A stretch of 38,883 nt of DNA from Candidatus Nomurabacteria bacterium (GTDB lineage: Bacteria > Patescibacteriota > Minisyncoccia > Phycocordibacterales > UBA9973): assembly GCA_023267195.1 (NCBI GenBank), contig JAHFNT010000002.1, forward strand, positions 151,830 through 190,712. Reading direction: 5' to 3'. Position 1 is the stretch's first letter, and the number at the start of each line of letters is the position of its first letter. The notes beneath the pieces are model-generated. The model had not been told where the DNA came from and ran no database searches. It saw only the letters and a list, made by a program, of their open reading frames with translations. Of this stretch, positions 17,886-26,616 are shown in pieces. The translations under genes were made by a program, and so were the position numbers.

Positions 17886-19046
17886 ATGTTTAGAGCAAAC
17901 CCAAAATTAAAAAACGTTTTTATCCTGGGTTTTCTTCTCTCTCTTCATTTAGCTTTTACTTCTTATGTAAATTCTAGCTATCTTTCCACTTTTTTTGCAG
18001 AAAAAAATGTCAGTTTAATATATATATTGGGTTCTATCACTTCCGTATTACTGCTCTCCCTCATACCTAGAACATTAAAGAGGACAGGTGAATATAAATT
18101 TCTGCTCTGGTCTTCCATGTCGAGCACCACCTCGCTTCTGTTGTTATCTTTGCTTAAAACTTCATTTGGGATTATTCCGGTTTTTGTTTTTTATTTTGCT
18201 TTGAATAACCTGATTATCTTTGCTTTAGATGAACTGCTTGAAATATATTCTAAAAACTCTTCTACTGGAAGCTTGCGCGGATTATATCTAACGGTGGTCA
18301 ATCTGGCCTGGGTAATATCGCAAACTCTTTCCGGGAGAGTTTTATCGGAATTTTCCTTCTCTATTGTTTACCTAATTGCTTTTATCATAATGGTTATTTT
18401 CTTCCTTGTCGCATTTTTCAAATTAAAAAATACAGCAGATCCAAAATATGACAATGCGGTGGCCTGGCAGTCTTTTAAGAAATTTTTCACAAATAAAAAT
18501 TTAGCGCGGGCCTATAAAATTAATTTTCTTCTGCAGTTTTTCTATGCTTGGATGGTTATCTATACTCCAATTTATTTGTATTCGCACTTAGGGTTTGACT
18601 GGAAAGAAATCGGTGTCATTTTCACTGTGATGCTCTTACCATTTGTGCTAATACAATTTCCTCTAGGTAAATATTCAGACAAAATTGGGGAAAGAAAAAT
18701 GCTGATGTTTGGTTTCTTGACCGCCTCTTTTGCAACTTTGACACTTTTCTTCATAAACACACGTGAAGTTTGGATTTGGGCTTTGGTACTTTTCTTTACT
18801 AGAATCGGCGCGGCAATTATAGAAGTTATGAGTGATGTTTATTTTTTCAAACACATAGAACGTGAAAACGACGAGTTTATCAGCATATACCGAAACACGG
18901 GACCATTTTCCTATATTCTTGCTCCACTGGTAGCTTTCATTACTTTTGGATTTTTACCAAACTTTAGCTTCATTTTCCTCATCCTGGGTGCATTTATGCT
19001 TTACGGAATATATCTTTCTTCGACAATAAAAAAGAGCGATGCATAA
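17886..19046 (+). CDS. MFS transporter
   Basis: 12-TM pattern with internal PLGKYSDKIGERKML motif. Confidence 0.85.
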   Translation: MFRANPKLKNVFILGFLLSLHLAFTSYVNSSYLSTFFAEKNVSLIYILGSITSVLLLSLIPRTLKRTGEYKFLLWSSMSSTTSLLLLSLLKTSFGIIPVFVFYFALNNLIIFALDELLEIYSKNSSTGSLRGLYLTVVNLAWVISQTLSGRVLSEFSFSIVYLIAFIIMVIFFLVAFFKLKNTADPKYDNAVAWQSFKKFFTNKNLARAYKINFLLQFFYAWMVIYTPIYLYSHLGFDWKEIGVIFTVMLLPFVLIQFPLGKYSDKIGERKMLMFGFLTASFATLTLFFINTREVWIWALVLFFTRIGAAIIEVMSDVYFFKHIERENDEFISIYRNTGPFSYILAPLVAFITFGFLPNFSFIFLILGAFMLYGIYLSSTIKKSDA

Positions 19047-19068
19047 AAGAATACCACAAAAGTAGCAA

Positions 19069-20373
19069 TTAATTATCTTTGGCGGCTTCTAGAGTTACAG
19101 GTATAGTTTTCTCTGTCCCTTTATGTAGAATTTTTAGACTGACTACTTGCCCAATTTTTTTCTCGCGAATGATAGAAGAAAGGCTGGTCTTTTCCTCCAA
19201 TTTAACCCCGTCGATTTCCAAAATGATATCATTCTCGACAATACCGGCCTTATCAGCCGGACTTCCGGGAATAACCGCCAGCTCGCTTTCCGTAGCTCCC
19301 GCTTTCACTAACACCCCATAATCTACCGTTAAATTATTTTTATCTTTCATTTCGGCATTGATAGCGACGTAACGTATTCCCAAATATGGCCGAACGATTT
19401 TACCAGTAGATTTCACTGATTCAACTACACTCTTCACGCTATTAATGGGTAAAGCAAAACCAATGCTTTGCGAACCCTGCGCAACTGCCACATTTACACC
19501 AATCACTTCCCCTCTCAAGTTTAAGAGAGGCCCGCCAGAATTCCCTGGGTTAATGGCTGCATCTGTTTGAATCACATGATCTAAAGTCTCTGATTTGCCG
19601 GAATTATCCCCCGCGGTTATAGAGCGAGAAAGTCCGGAAACTACTCCAACCGAAACTGTATTCCTGTATTCTGCCAAGGCGTTCCCGATTGCGATGACAC
19701 TTTGCCCCACCTGTAGTTTATCTGAATCGCCCAATGTCAGATAAGTGAAACCAGAACCTTCAATTTTAATCAGAGCAATATCTAAAATCGGATCACGCGC
19801 CACGACTTTGGCTGCATGTTTCTTGCCATCGTTAGTGAAAACGGTATATTCCGCGTTTTTTTGATCAACTACATGTTTATTGGTCACAATCAATCCATCA
19901 CTTGATACGAAAAATCCAGACCCACCTCCAATTTCTTTTTTTTCTGTACCATTTTGACGATACTGCGGAATACTAAAATTAAAACCGGGAAATAAATCCC
20001 CAAATGGATTTGTCTGTAAATTCGGGTCAATATAAGTTTCGTATTTGGGAACTTCCTGCGAAATAATAATTGAAACGACGGCGGGATTGGTCTTTTTCAC
20101 CGTATCAATAACAAAAGAATCTTGCGAAAAAATTGATTGTTTTTCAACAACTTTTTCAGCGACTCCTTTAGCATCTCTGCCTAAATCATCCTGCGCATCT
20201 TGCAAATATTCTTTGGCGAAATATCCAAACACGCTTGCCCGGTAATGCCAAACTAATCCCAAACCAAGGGCCAAAATCAAAACGACTGACAACAAACTAA
20301 CAAAAAAGGTCAACCAAAAATTCTTGTTGAGAAAAATTCTATTAATGAATTTTGTAATTTTTGTTTCCTGCAT
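19069..20373 (-). CDS. HtrA/DegP-type trypsin-like serine protease with PDZ domain
   Basis: GGGSGFFVSSDGLIVTNKHVV...DPILDIALIKIEG...QTDAAINPGNSGGPLLNLRGEVIGVN; C-terminal PDZ. Confidence 0.95.
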   Translation of the reverse strand: MQETKITKFINRIFLNKNFWLTFFVSLLSVVLILALGLGLVWHYRASVFGYFAKEYLQDAQDDLGRDAKGVAEKVVEKQSIFSQDSFVIDTVKKTNPAVVSIIISQEVPKYETYIDPNLQTNPFGDLFPGFNFSIPQYRQNGTEKKEIGGGSGFFVSSDGLIVTNKHVVDQKNAEYTVFTNDGKKHAAKVVARDPILDIALIKIEGSGFTYLTLGDSDKLQVGQSVIAIGNALAEYRNTVSVGVVSGLSRSITAGDNSGKSETLDHVIQTDAAINPGNSGGPLLNLRGEVIGVNVAVAQGSQSIGFALPINSVKSVVESVKSTGKIVRPYLGIRYVAINAEMKDKNNLTVDYGVLVKAGATESELAVIPGSPADKAGIVENDIILEIDGVKLEEKTSLSSIIREKKIGQVVSLKILHKGTEKTIPVTLEAAKDN

Positions 20374-20387
20374 ATTTTTTATTATAT

Positions 20388-20846
20388 TTATCTTGTTATT
20401 TTAAGCAAACTATTTTTATAAATTTTTTCTTTATATGGACGCATCCTAACTATTTTTACCGAAAGACCCTTACTTTTTAGATCTCTTTTTAAATTTTTCA
20501 CATAAGCTTTTTGGTCATAACCTAAAGCTATGATATCTGGACGTATTTTTATAATATGTGGAATATGATTCTTCACTCCAGATAAAATTACCTTATCAGC
20601 CAGCCTGCACTTTTCAACCAAAAACACTCTTTCTTGCTCGTTTTTACTTGGGTATTCACCTTTTATTCTGAAAACATTTCTATCTCTAGCTATTGAAACA
20701 ATTAAAAATGAATTTTTGATGAAGTTTTTCGCCTGCTTAAAAAAATTAATATGCCCCTTGTGCAAGCCATCAAAGGTTCCAAAGACCATTATTCTTGTCC
20801 GCCCCCCTAGTATTGTTTTTTTACTATCCACAGATTTCTTTGACAT
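20388..20846 (-). CDS. cytidylyltransferase-like nucleotidyltransferase (FAD synthetase/glycerol-3-P cytidylyltransferase type)
   Basis: RIMVFGTFDGLHKGHINFFKQAKNF (HxGH) and DIIALGYDQK. Confidence 0.88.
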   Translation of the reverse strand: MSKKSVDSKKTILGGRTRIMVFGTFDGLHKGHINFFKQAKNFIKNSFLIVSIARDRNVFRIKGEYPSKNEQERVFLVEKCRLADKVILSGVKNHIPHIIKIRPDIIALGYDQKAYVKNLKRDLKSKGLSVKIVRMRPYKEKIYKNSLLKITR

Positions 20847-20884
20847 AATCTACTAAGTAATTATATACTAGATGTGTTCGTTTA

Positions 20885-21000
20885 AAAATAAAGGAAGCCT
20901 TTGGGGAAACTGGTTTGATTCCAGTACAGTGCCGCTACGGTAAGTCCCGAACACCATCAGGTGTAGGGAACAAGTCCGAATACCAATCGCTTTATGATTA
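20885..21000 (+). ncRNA. cobalamin riboswitch aptamer
   Basis: GGGGAAACTGGTTTGATTCCAGTACAGTGCCGCTACGGTAAGTCCCGA...AAGTCCGAATACC matches the B12-box architecture (GGTgaaAaTCC...GCCGCTACTGT...AGTCaGgAtACC). Confidence 0.9.
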
Positions 21001-21044
21001 GTCCCGAGCAGGAATTACTTCTTAGTTTATTTTGAAGGACCCCA

Positions 21045-21070
21045 AATTCTGCCCGAGCAGGATTTTTTTT
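21045..21070 (+). terminator. riboswitch expression-platform terminator AATTCTGC-CCGA-GCAGGATT-TTTTTT
   Basis: 8-bp stem with one T-G pair followed directly by a U-tract, 6 nt before the ATG at 21076. Confidence 0.75.
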
Positions 21071-21075
21071 ATTTT

Positions 21076-21504
21076 ATGGCCAAAAAGAAAAGGGTAATAA
21101 TCGTATTTTTAATTTTAGCAAGCCTTTTAGGATTATTTTTTTATGCTTCGGAAAATACTTCTAAAAATCCACCTCTGCCCGACTCCCTCACCACTCAAAA
21201 AGAAAAAGTAAAAGCACCTCAATTCACCAAAACAATCTTGGAGGTAAACGGTGAAAAATACGATACGGAAATTACTGATAATTCAAGTGTTTATGATTTT
21301 ATGAATAAACTTCAGGAGGAGAAAAAAATAAATTTCACTAGCAAAACTTATACCGGAATGGGTAAACTGATTGTTGCAATAAATGGCATAAGAAGCGGCA
21401 ATGAGAGAACTTGGATTTATTATGTGAACGGCATTGAAGCGCAAGTCGGCGTTTCAAATTATAAAATAAAATCTGGAGATATTATCTCTTGGAAATATGA
21501 ATAA
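21076..21504 (+). CDS. DUF4430 (transcobalamin-like C-terminal domain) lipoprotein/membrane-anchored protein
   Basis: N-terminal TM then KTILEVNGEKYDTEITDNSSVYDFMNKLQEEK...ERTWIYYVNGIEAQVGVSNYKIKSGDIISWKY. Confidence 0.88.
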   Translation: MAKKKRVIIVFLILASLLGLFFYASENTSKNPPLPDSLTTQKEKVKAPQFTKTILEVNGEKYDTEITDNSSVYDFMNKLQEEKKINFTSKTYTGMGKLIVAINGIRSGNERTWIYYVNGIEAQVGVSNYKIKSGDIISWKYE

Positions 21505-23332
21505 AATTATTAAAATAATATTGTTAGGGGTATTTTTCTTAGCTAGTGGAAGCTTGGCATTGGCGGCTGACGTAAATTTAACAATCCGTGATAGAGCAAA
21601 TATTGTATTTTCTGGTACTGTTTCATTGCCAACTAGCATAACGAGCTTAAACGATATTGATACAACCCCGCACGCAGTAGATCCGAGTAGTGTATTAGCC
21701 ACTGTGGGGAGCGCCGATGAGACAAGCGGGAATTTTAATATTTCCAACCTAACATATTTCAGCTCCTTCAACTCCCTTTATTTAAAATGCATCACTTATT
21801 CTAGCGGAGAAAAGTGCGATGATTGGCAATATGTAGTCAATGGTTCGTACCCCCAAACAGGGATGGACCAAAATATATTAGCTGGCGGGGAAAATATTTA
21901 TGTATATTTTGGCCCGCAAAATAGAGTTCAATTAAGTTCCAATAATATAAATCAAAATGGCACACTAGTGGTGACAGCCCAAAAATATGATTATGAAAAC
22001 AATGCTTGGATTACCCGAACCGGAGTAACGATAGGTCTCACACAGTCAGATCCACTCAATCCATTTTTGCCAACAGAAATACAAACTTTGGCGGTAGATG
22101 ACAATGGACAAGCCAGCTTCTCGTCAATCCCTGCTGGTTCTTACGATGTTGGAGTGAGGGAAGATTTTTATTTTCCAAACCAAAAATTAACCGTCGTGGC
22201 ACCATCCATGAACGTATCGGGAGCTGGTAGTGGAAATTCTTCTTCAGGTTCAAATTCTCAAGAACAAGCAAATAAAAGCGAACCGAGTCCGATAGCTGAG
22301 ACAAAAAAGATATTTGATCTTGAAAAAGCCTTTGATTTTATAGCTGCGCAACAAAAAGAAGACGGGTCTTTCGGTGAAGATTTATACACTGATTGGGTCG
22401 CGTTGGCTCTGGCTTCTGGAAACTCTCAAGAACAAGTTATAAAATTAGTTAAATATTTTGGAAAATCTAAGTTAGAAAATCCGCAGTTAACTGATTACGA
22501 AAGACGCGCGATGGCCCTCATGTCGCTCGGACTCAACCCATACAACACCAATGGTGAAAATTATATAGAAAAAATAACTGCTGGTTTTGATGGAGAGCAA
22601 TTCGGAGATGCGCATGAATACAATGATGATGTGTTTGCTTTGATCGTTCTTTTAAATGCCGGCTATTCTGATGAGGAAGAAATAATCAAGAAAAGTACTT
22701 CTTTTATACTGGGAGCACAAAGCGAAAATGGTTCTTGGAGCGAAAGCGTAGATATGACCGGCGCTGTAATGGAATCGTTAGCAAAATTTAATCAAAATGA
22801 GCAAGTCAAAAACGCTCTCTTGAAAGCAAAAGATTTTCTAAAACAAAAACAGAACAACGATGGTGGGTGGGGTAATGCTTCATCGACTGCCTGGGCAATA
22901 GAAGGCATACTTGCAATGAACGAAAAGCCGGAGGACTGGAAAAAGGGAGAGGATATGTCATTTGATTATTTGGCTACGCTGCAAGATATTGATGGTGGAA
23001 TAAAAAATTTACAGGCAGACAAGGAAGATGGTAATTTGCAAAACAAAATTTGGGAAACTGCCTATGTTGCTTCCGCTTTATCAGGAAAAACTTGGGGTCA
23101 AATAATGCAAAAATTTGAAAAACCAGCGGAGGGTTTAAACCTGCCTACTAAGGAAGTTAGTCCAGTAAAACAAATCAGTAAAAAAAGTGCTAAAAAAATA
23201 TCTACCTTGGCTCAAACCGCCACAGCCATAAATGCAATTACCCCCTCCTCTAATTTAACCCCAAAAAACCTAGAAATTCTACCCAGAAAAAGCTGGTTTG
23301 CAAGATTGCTAGAAAGCATCTTTGGATTCTAG
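21497..23332 (+). CDS. secreted transcobalamin-like protein: DUF4430 domain plus prenyltransferase-like alpha/alpha repeats
   Basis: Signal peptide; WQYVVNGSYPQTGMDQNILAGGENIYVYFG; AFDFIAAQQKEDGSFGEDLYTDWVALAL...FILGAQSENGSWSESVDMTGAVMESL...FLKQKQNNDGGWGNASSTAWAIEGIL repeats; overlaps the preceding gene by 8 nt. Confidence 0.87.
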   Translation: MNKIIKIILLGVFFLASGSLALAADVNLTIRDRANIVFSGTVSLPTSITSLNDIDTTPHAVDPSSVLATVGSADETSGNFNISNLTYFSSFNSLYLKCITYSSGEKCDDWQYVVNGSYPQTGMDQNILAGGENIYVYFGPQNRVQLSSNNINQNGTLVVTAQKYDYENNAWITRTGVTIGLTQSDPLNPFLPTEIQTLAVDDNGQASFSSIPAGSYDVGVREDFYFPNQKLTVVAPSMNVSGAGSGNSSSGSNSQEQANKSEPSPIAETKKIFDLEKAFDFIAAQQKEDGSFGEDLYTDWVALALASGNSQEQVIKLVKYFGKSKLENPQLTDYERRAMALMSLGLNPYNTNGENYIEKITAGFDGEQFGDAHEYNDDVFALIVLLNAGYSDEEEIIKKSTSFILGAQSENGSWSESVDMTGAVMESLAKFNQNEQVKNALLKAKDFLKQKQNNDGGWGNASSTAWAIEGILAMNEKPEDWKKGEDMSFDYLATLQDIDGGIKNLQADKEDGNLQNKIWETAYVASALSGKTWGQIMQKFEKPAEGLNLPTKEVSPVKQISKKSAKKISTLAQTATAINAITPSSNLTPKNLEILPRKSWFARLLESIFGF

Positions 23333-23336
23333 AAAA

Positions 23337-23945
23337 TTATTTATTCCATTCCACTATCTTCCCCGCCTTGATTTCTATTTTATCAGCCTTCCGGAGTTTT
23401 TGAAGGTAAGATTTTGGCAAAATATTATAATGTTTTATTTTATCCAGTTCTTCATCTATCCCCCACAAATCACCTTCCAAAATCACCCAGTCTTTCTCAA
23501 AAGTATTTAAGTTTAGCAACCCGGAATATTGCCTCAAAGTTTTCTTGCCATTATCTAAAAAATATTCATGAAAATAAGACATAGCCAGCTCACGAATATT
23601 TCTATAGATTGGTTCGCGATATCGCAAAACCGCATGATTCGTTTTAGATAGCGCACCCCAAAATTTCCCGACTTTGAATGGAGTAATTACATGGTCATAG
23701 TCCCCTTTTTCTGCTTTCAAGTGCATCAAATATGGCGTAAAACCGTGCAGGGAAAGCACAAACGCCCCCAGAAGCGCCCCCTCCATACAGTGTGCCCTTC
23801 GCGCCCTGAAGGTAAAAAGTGGTGATTTTAGGGTTTCTCCATCTTTCTCAAAATTAAACTTTAAACCATTCAAAAAATCCTGCACCTTGGCAGGAGTATT
23901 AAGTTTTTTTATTAAAACTATTTCTTGTTTGGTAAAATTTTGCAT
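23337..23945 (-). CDS. conserved hypothetical, possible transglutaminase/cysteine-protease-like fold
   Basis: RARRAHCMEGALLGAFVLSLHG and DYDHVITPFKVGKFWGALSKTNHAVLRYREPIYRNIRELAMSYFHEYF. Confidence 0.65.
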   Translation of the reverse strand: MQNFTKQEIVLIKKLNTPAKVQDFLNGLKFNFEKDGETLKSPLFTFRARRAHCMEGALLGAFVLSLHGFTPYLMHLKAEKGDYDHVITPFKVGKFWGALSKTNHAVLRYREPIYRNIRELAMSYFHEYFLDNGKKTLRQYSGLLNLNTFEKDWVILEGDLWGIDEELDKIKHYNILPKSYLQKLRKADKIEIKAGKIVEWNK

Positions 23946-23950
23946 TTATT

Positions 23951-23978
23951 TATTCTCCTATTCGCGCGAATTAGAGAT
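23951..23978. repeat. 28-bp palindrome-cored repeat copy A
   Basis: TATTCTCCTATTCGCGCGAATTAGAGAT. Confidence 0.9.
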
Positions 23979-23981
23979 ATA

Positions 23982-24965
23982 TTAGTTACTTAAATTAAAC
24001 TCACTAATAATTTTATTATTTCTTTTTATCAACAACCTTAATCGCCCCTCCGGTATTGATACATTGGCCTCAGACCAATATCGATATAAAGTTAGCATTA
24101 AATCCATCATTCCCCGTCGCAATATCATATACGGTAATAATTCTTTTTCAAGTGGAGATAATGGTAAAAAATTTTCAAATATTACTAAAATAAGATTGTA
24201 TCTTTCTCTGTCAAACTCCTCCGTCCACCAAGGCATCGTAAACCAATAACAAAACTCTCCTAAATCATATACTATCGGCTCGTAGGCAATGCCAAAATCA
24301 ATAATTCCAACATTTTTACCATCCATGAATATAGCGTTCATTTCATTCAAATCCCCGTGGATAAGAAATTTTGGAAGTTTTTCAAAATCAAATAATTTAC
24401 TGTATAAAAGATCTATAGTTTTTATTATTGAGTTTTTTATTTCATCAGAAGTAGGAAGTTGTATGACTTTTGGTTTAAGCACACCGTAACAATATTTAAT
24501 ATCAGACCCCAATATATATTTGTCACTTTTATTTTTAACAAAATCTGGAACTTTGTAATCTTTTAAGGCAATAAGCATTTTTGCAAAATTAGAAACAAGA
24601 GAAATCATTTCTTCTTTACTCCATTCTTCCATGGTTTGTTCTTTCGTATGTCCTTCAATAAATTCATAAAGAATAAAATCGTCTTCAATATAATTGCCAT
24701 TTTCTGTTTTATAAATTTTCGGAACAGGTACACCCTTTTTTCTTAAATATTCATGTAAATGCGCCAACATTTCAAACTGTGGGATATTTTCTTTGTTTTT
24801 AATATATTTCAATAAATAATTACCGCTAGTAGCAGTAATTTTATAATTTATATCCACATCTCCTTTTATTTGTTGATGCTCCTCCTTAATATCTCCTAAA
24901 TTATATTTTGAAAAAGCAGTAAAAACTATTTGAAAATCTAATTCCTGTTTCAAAGTTGACGCCAT
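23982..24965 (-). CDS. aminoglycoside phosphotransferase/homoserine kinase-like protein
   Basis: PKFLIHGDLNEMNAIFMDGKNVGIIDFGIAYEPIVYDLGEFCYW (Brenner HGDLNxxN and DFG motifs). Confidence 0.88.
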   Translation of the reverse strand: MASTLKQELDFQIVFTAFSKYNLGDIKEEHQQIKGDVDINYKITATSGNYLLKYIKNKENIPQFEMLAHLHEYLRKKGVPVPKIYKTENGNYIEDDFILYEFIEGHTKEQTMEEWSKEEMISLVSNFAKMLIALKDYKVPDFVKNKSDKYILGSDIKYCYGVLKPKVIQLPTSDEIKNSIIKTIDLLYSKLFDFEKLPKFLIHGDLNEMNAIFMDGKNVGIIDFGIAYEPIVYDLGEFCYWFTMPWWTEEFDRERYNLILVIFENFLPLSPLEKELLPYMILRRGMMDLMLTLYRYWSEANVSIPEGRLRLLIKRNNKIISEFNLSN

Positions 24966-24970
24966 GAGTT

Positions 24971-24998
24971 TATTCGCTTATTCGCGCGAATTAAAGAT
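24971..24998. repeat. 28-bp palindrome-cored repeat copy B
   Basis: TATTCGCTTATTCGCGCGAATTAAAGAT. Confidence 0.9.
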
Positions 24999-25264
24999 TA
25001 GAGAATTGATAATAATTTAATTGCTAGAGGATGAGAACTTTTTGGTATAAAATATAGCACATTGAGACTAAACTGTTCTTTTTCTACTATATCTGCACTA
25101 GAAAGAATCTTTAAATGTTTTGATGTTGCTTTAAAAGATAATTTGATCGATTCTGCAATCTCTCCCACAGACGCAGCACTAACACGTTTTAGGTATTTTA
25201 AAATTGCAATCCTACGTTTGTTGGCAAGCGCTTTTAAAACTTTTTCAAGTTCTTTCTCGTTCAT
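24998..25264 (-). CDS. ArsR-family winged-helix transcriptional regulator
   Basis: LEKVLKALANKRRIAILKYLKRVSAASVGEIAESIKLSFKATSKHLKILSSADIVEKEQF. Confidence 0.9.
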   Translation of the reverse strand: MNEKELEKVLKALANKRRIAILKYLKRVSAASVGEIAESIKLSFKATSKHLKILSSADIVEKEQFSLNVLYFIPKSSHPLAIKLLSIL

Positions 25265-25297
25265 ATTTTAAGTATACCAAAAATTTTATAACACTAC

Positions 25298-25325
25298 TAT
25301 TCTCCTATTCGCGCGAATTAGGGAT
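25298..25325. repeat. 28-bp palindrome-cored repeat copy C
   Basis: TATTCTCCTATTCGCGCGAATTAGGGAT. Confidence 0.9.
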
Positions 25326-25339
25326 ACGAAAGAAAGAAT

Positions 25340-26038
25340 TTATTTTTTTAGATACTGCAATCGAAGTTTTTCTGGGAATCTTTCTATTGCGTAACGAAGC
25401 ATCGTACGGGGCATTTTTGAAATATTAATGTCTAGAAATTTACGTAAGGCTTGCGTGTCTTTTTTACCTGCTTCACGGAGCATCCAGCCAGTAGCTTTAT
25501 GTATCAGATCATGACCATGCGAAAGAAATATTTTGGCAATTTTGAAAGTCCAGTTTAAATCATCATGAAAAATAAAAGCTAAAGTAGAAATGATCGCTAT
25601 CCGCTCTTTCCATAAATTTTTCGATTTAGCTAATTTGAGCAGAATATTTTTGTCGTTTTTATAAAATAAATAATCACCCAATATTCTCGGCGCAGATAAA
25701 TCTACTAAGTCCCAATTGTTTATGTATCTAGTATTTTTTAAGTAAAAATTTGCTATGCTATTTTTTTCTTTTAAGTTTCCTATTTTATATTTGTGAACTA
25801 GTACCAAAACGCCGACTAGACGTACTTCATGCACTTTATTTTTTAATAGTGCTGCTGTGTCTCTTAACGATAAGTCTTTGTATTGTAAAGCAATTTTTCT
25901 AGATAAAGGCACTGTCAGTCCAAAGAACTCATCTCCTTCCCCATATTGTCCTTTCCCTGTTTTAAAAAATCTAGCAAGAAGTTTAGCTCTTTTTAAATCT
26001 TTATGGAGTTCAATTTCTTTCAAAACTTGTTTGATCAT
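25340..26038 (-). CDS. DNA alkylation repair protein (AlkD-like HEAT repeats)
   Basis: FFKTGKGQYGEGDEFFGLTVPLSRKIA...NNWDLVDLSAPRILG...KATGWMLREAGKKD. Confidence 0.93.
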   Translation of the reverse strand: MIKQVLKEIELHKDLKRAKLLARFFKTGKGQYGEGDEFFGLTVPLSRKIALQYKDLSLRDTAALLKNKVHEVRLVGVLVLVHKYKIGNLKEKNSIANFYLKNTRYINNWDLVDLSAPRILGDYLFYKNDKNILLKLAKSKNLWKERIAIISTLAFIFHDDLNWTFKIAKIFLSHGHDLIHKATGWMLREAGKKDTQALRKFLDINISKMPRTMLRYAIERFPEKLRLQYLKK

Positions 26039-26057
26039 TTATCTAGATCGATGGTAG

Positions 26058-26519
26058 TTATTTGTTTGTGTATTCAACCAAAACAGTTGCAGTATTTTCT
26101 GTAACGTCTTTTAGAGAAAAGGTGTAATTTTCTATAGCTAAAGTTTTATTGACCATTGTTCCAACATGTATTTCTTGATTTTTTGAAAGTTTGCCTAAAG
26201 ACACCGTCAAAACCGCAGATAGTTCTCCAGCCCAAATGCACTGCACCCCTTCTGGGCACCTGGAATCATCAATTTTCTTCAAAACAACCTTAAGACCATC
26301 AGAAAAGGTGAACTCATCATTTATCTTAAAAACAACTGGCTTGCCAAATTCTGTTAAACTATCCGCCGGATTTTCTGTGGACTGTTGCGATCCTTGAGTG
26401 GTTGAGTTATCTGCGCCCCCTTCTTCTTTGGTCTGGCTATTTAATTTAAGGAATAAAAAGCCTAAACCTAAAATAAGAACCACGCCCAAAGCACTTAAAA
26501 AAATTTTCTGAGTCTTCAT
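26058..26519 (-). CDS. hypothetical membrane-anchored protein
   Basis: N-terminal TM; DDSRCPEGVQCIWAGELSAVLTV motif. Confidence 0.75.
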   Translation of the reverse strand: MKTQKIFLSALGVVLILGLGFLFLKLNSQTKEEGGADNSTTQGSQQSTENPADSLTEFGKPVVFKINDEFTFSDGLKVVLKKIDDSRCPEGVQCIWAGELSAVLTVSLGKLSKNQEIHVGTMVNKTLAIENYTFSLKDVTENTATVLVEYTNK

Positions 26520-26521
26520 AT

Positions 26522-26587
26522 TTATTTCTTTTTATCTTTCTTCGGTTTTTTCACGTCCTTCCTGTAAGCATTGTTTCCTTTTCCCAT
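26522..26587 (-). CDS. 21-aa Lys-rich microprotein MGKGNNAYRKDVKKPKKDKKK
   Basis: Complete ATG..TAA micro-ORF, 2 nt upstream of the ATG of the next gene; shares an M(A/G)KG-RK(E/D)-KKPKK-KK pattern with 5203-5262. Confidence 0.65.
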   Translation of the reverse strand: MGKGNNAYRKDVKKPKKDKKK

Positions 26588-26616
26588 ATTATTTATTGTT
26601 AAACTAATAACCTATA

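Noticed and set aside
13822-19046. Prophage or transposon content
   Set aside because: No integrase, transposase, capsid or terminase-like proteins were found anywhere in the window.
23951-25325. CRISPR array from the three 28-bp repeats
   Set aside because: Repeat spacing is ~1020 and ~330 bp with complete genes between; no cas genes.
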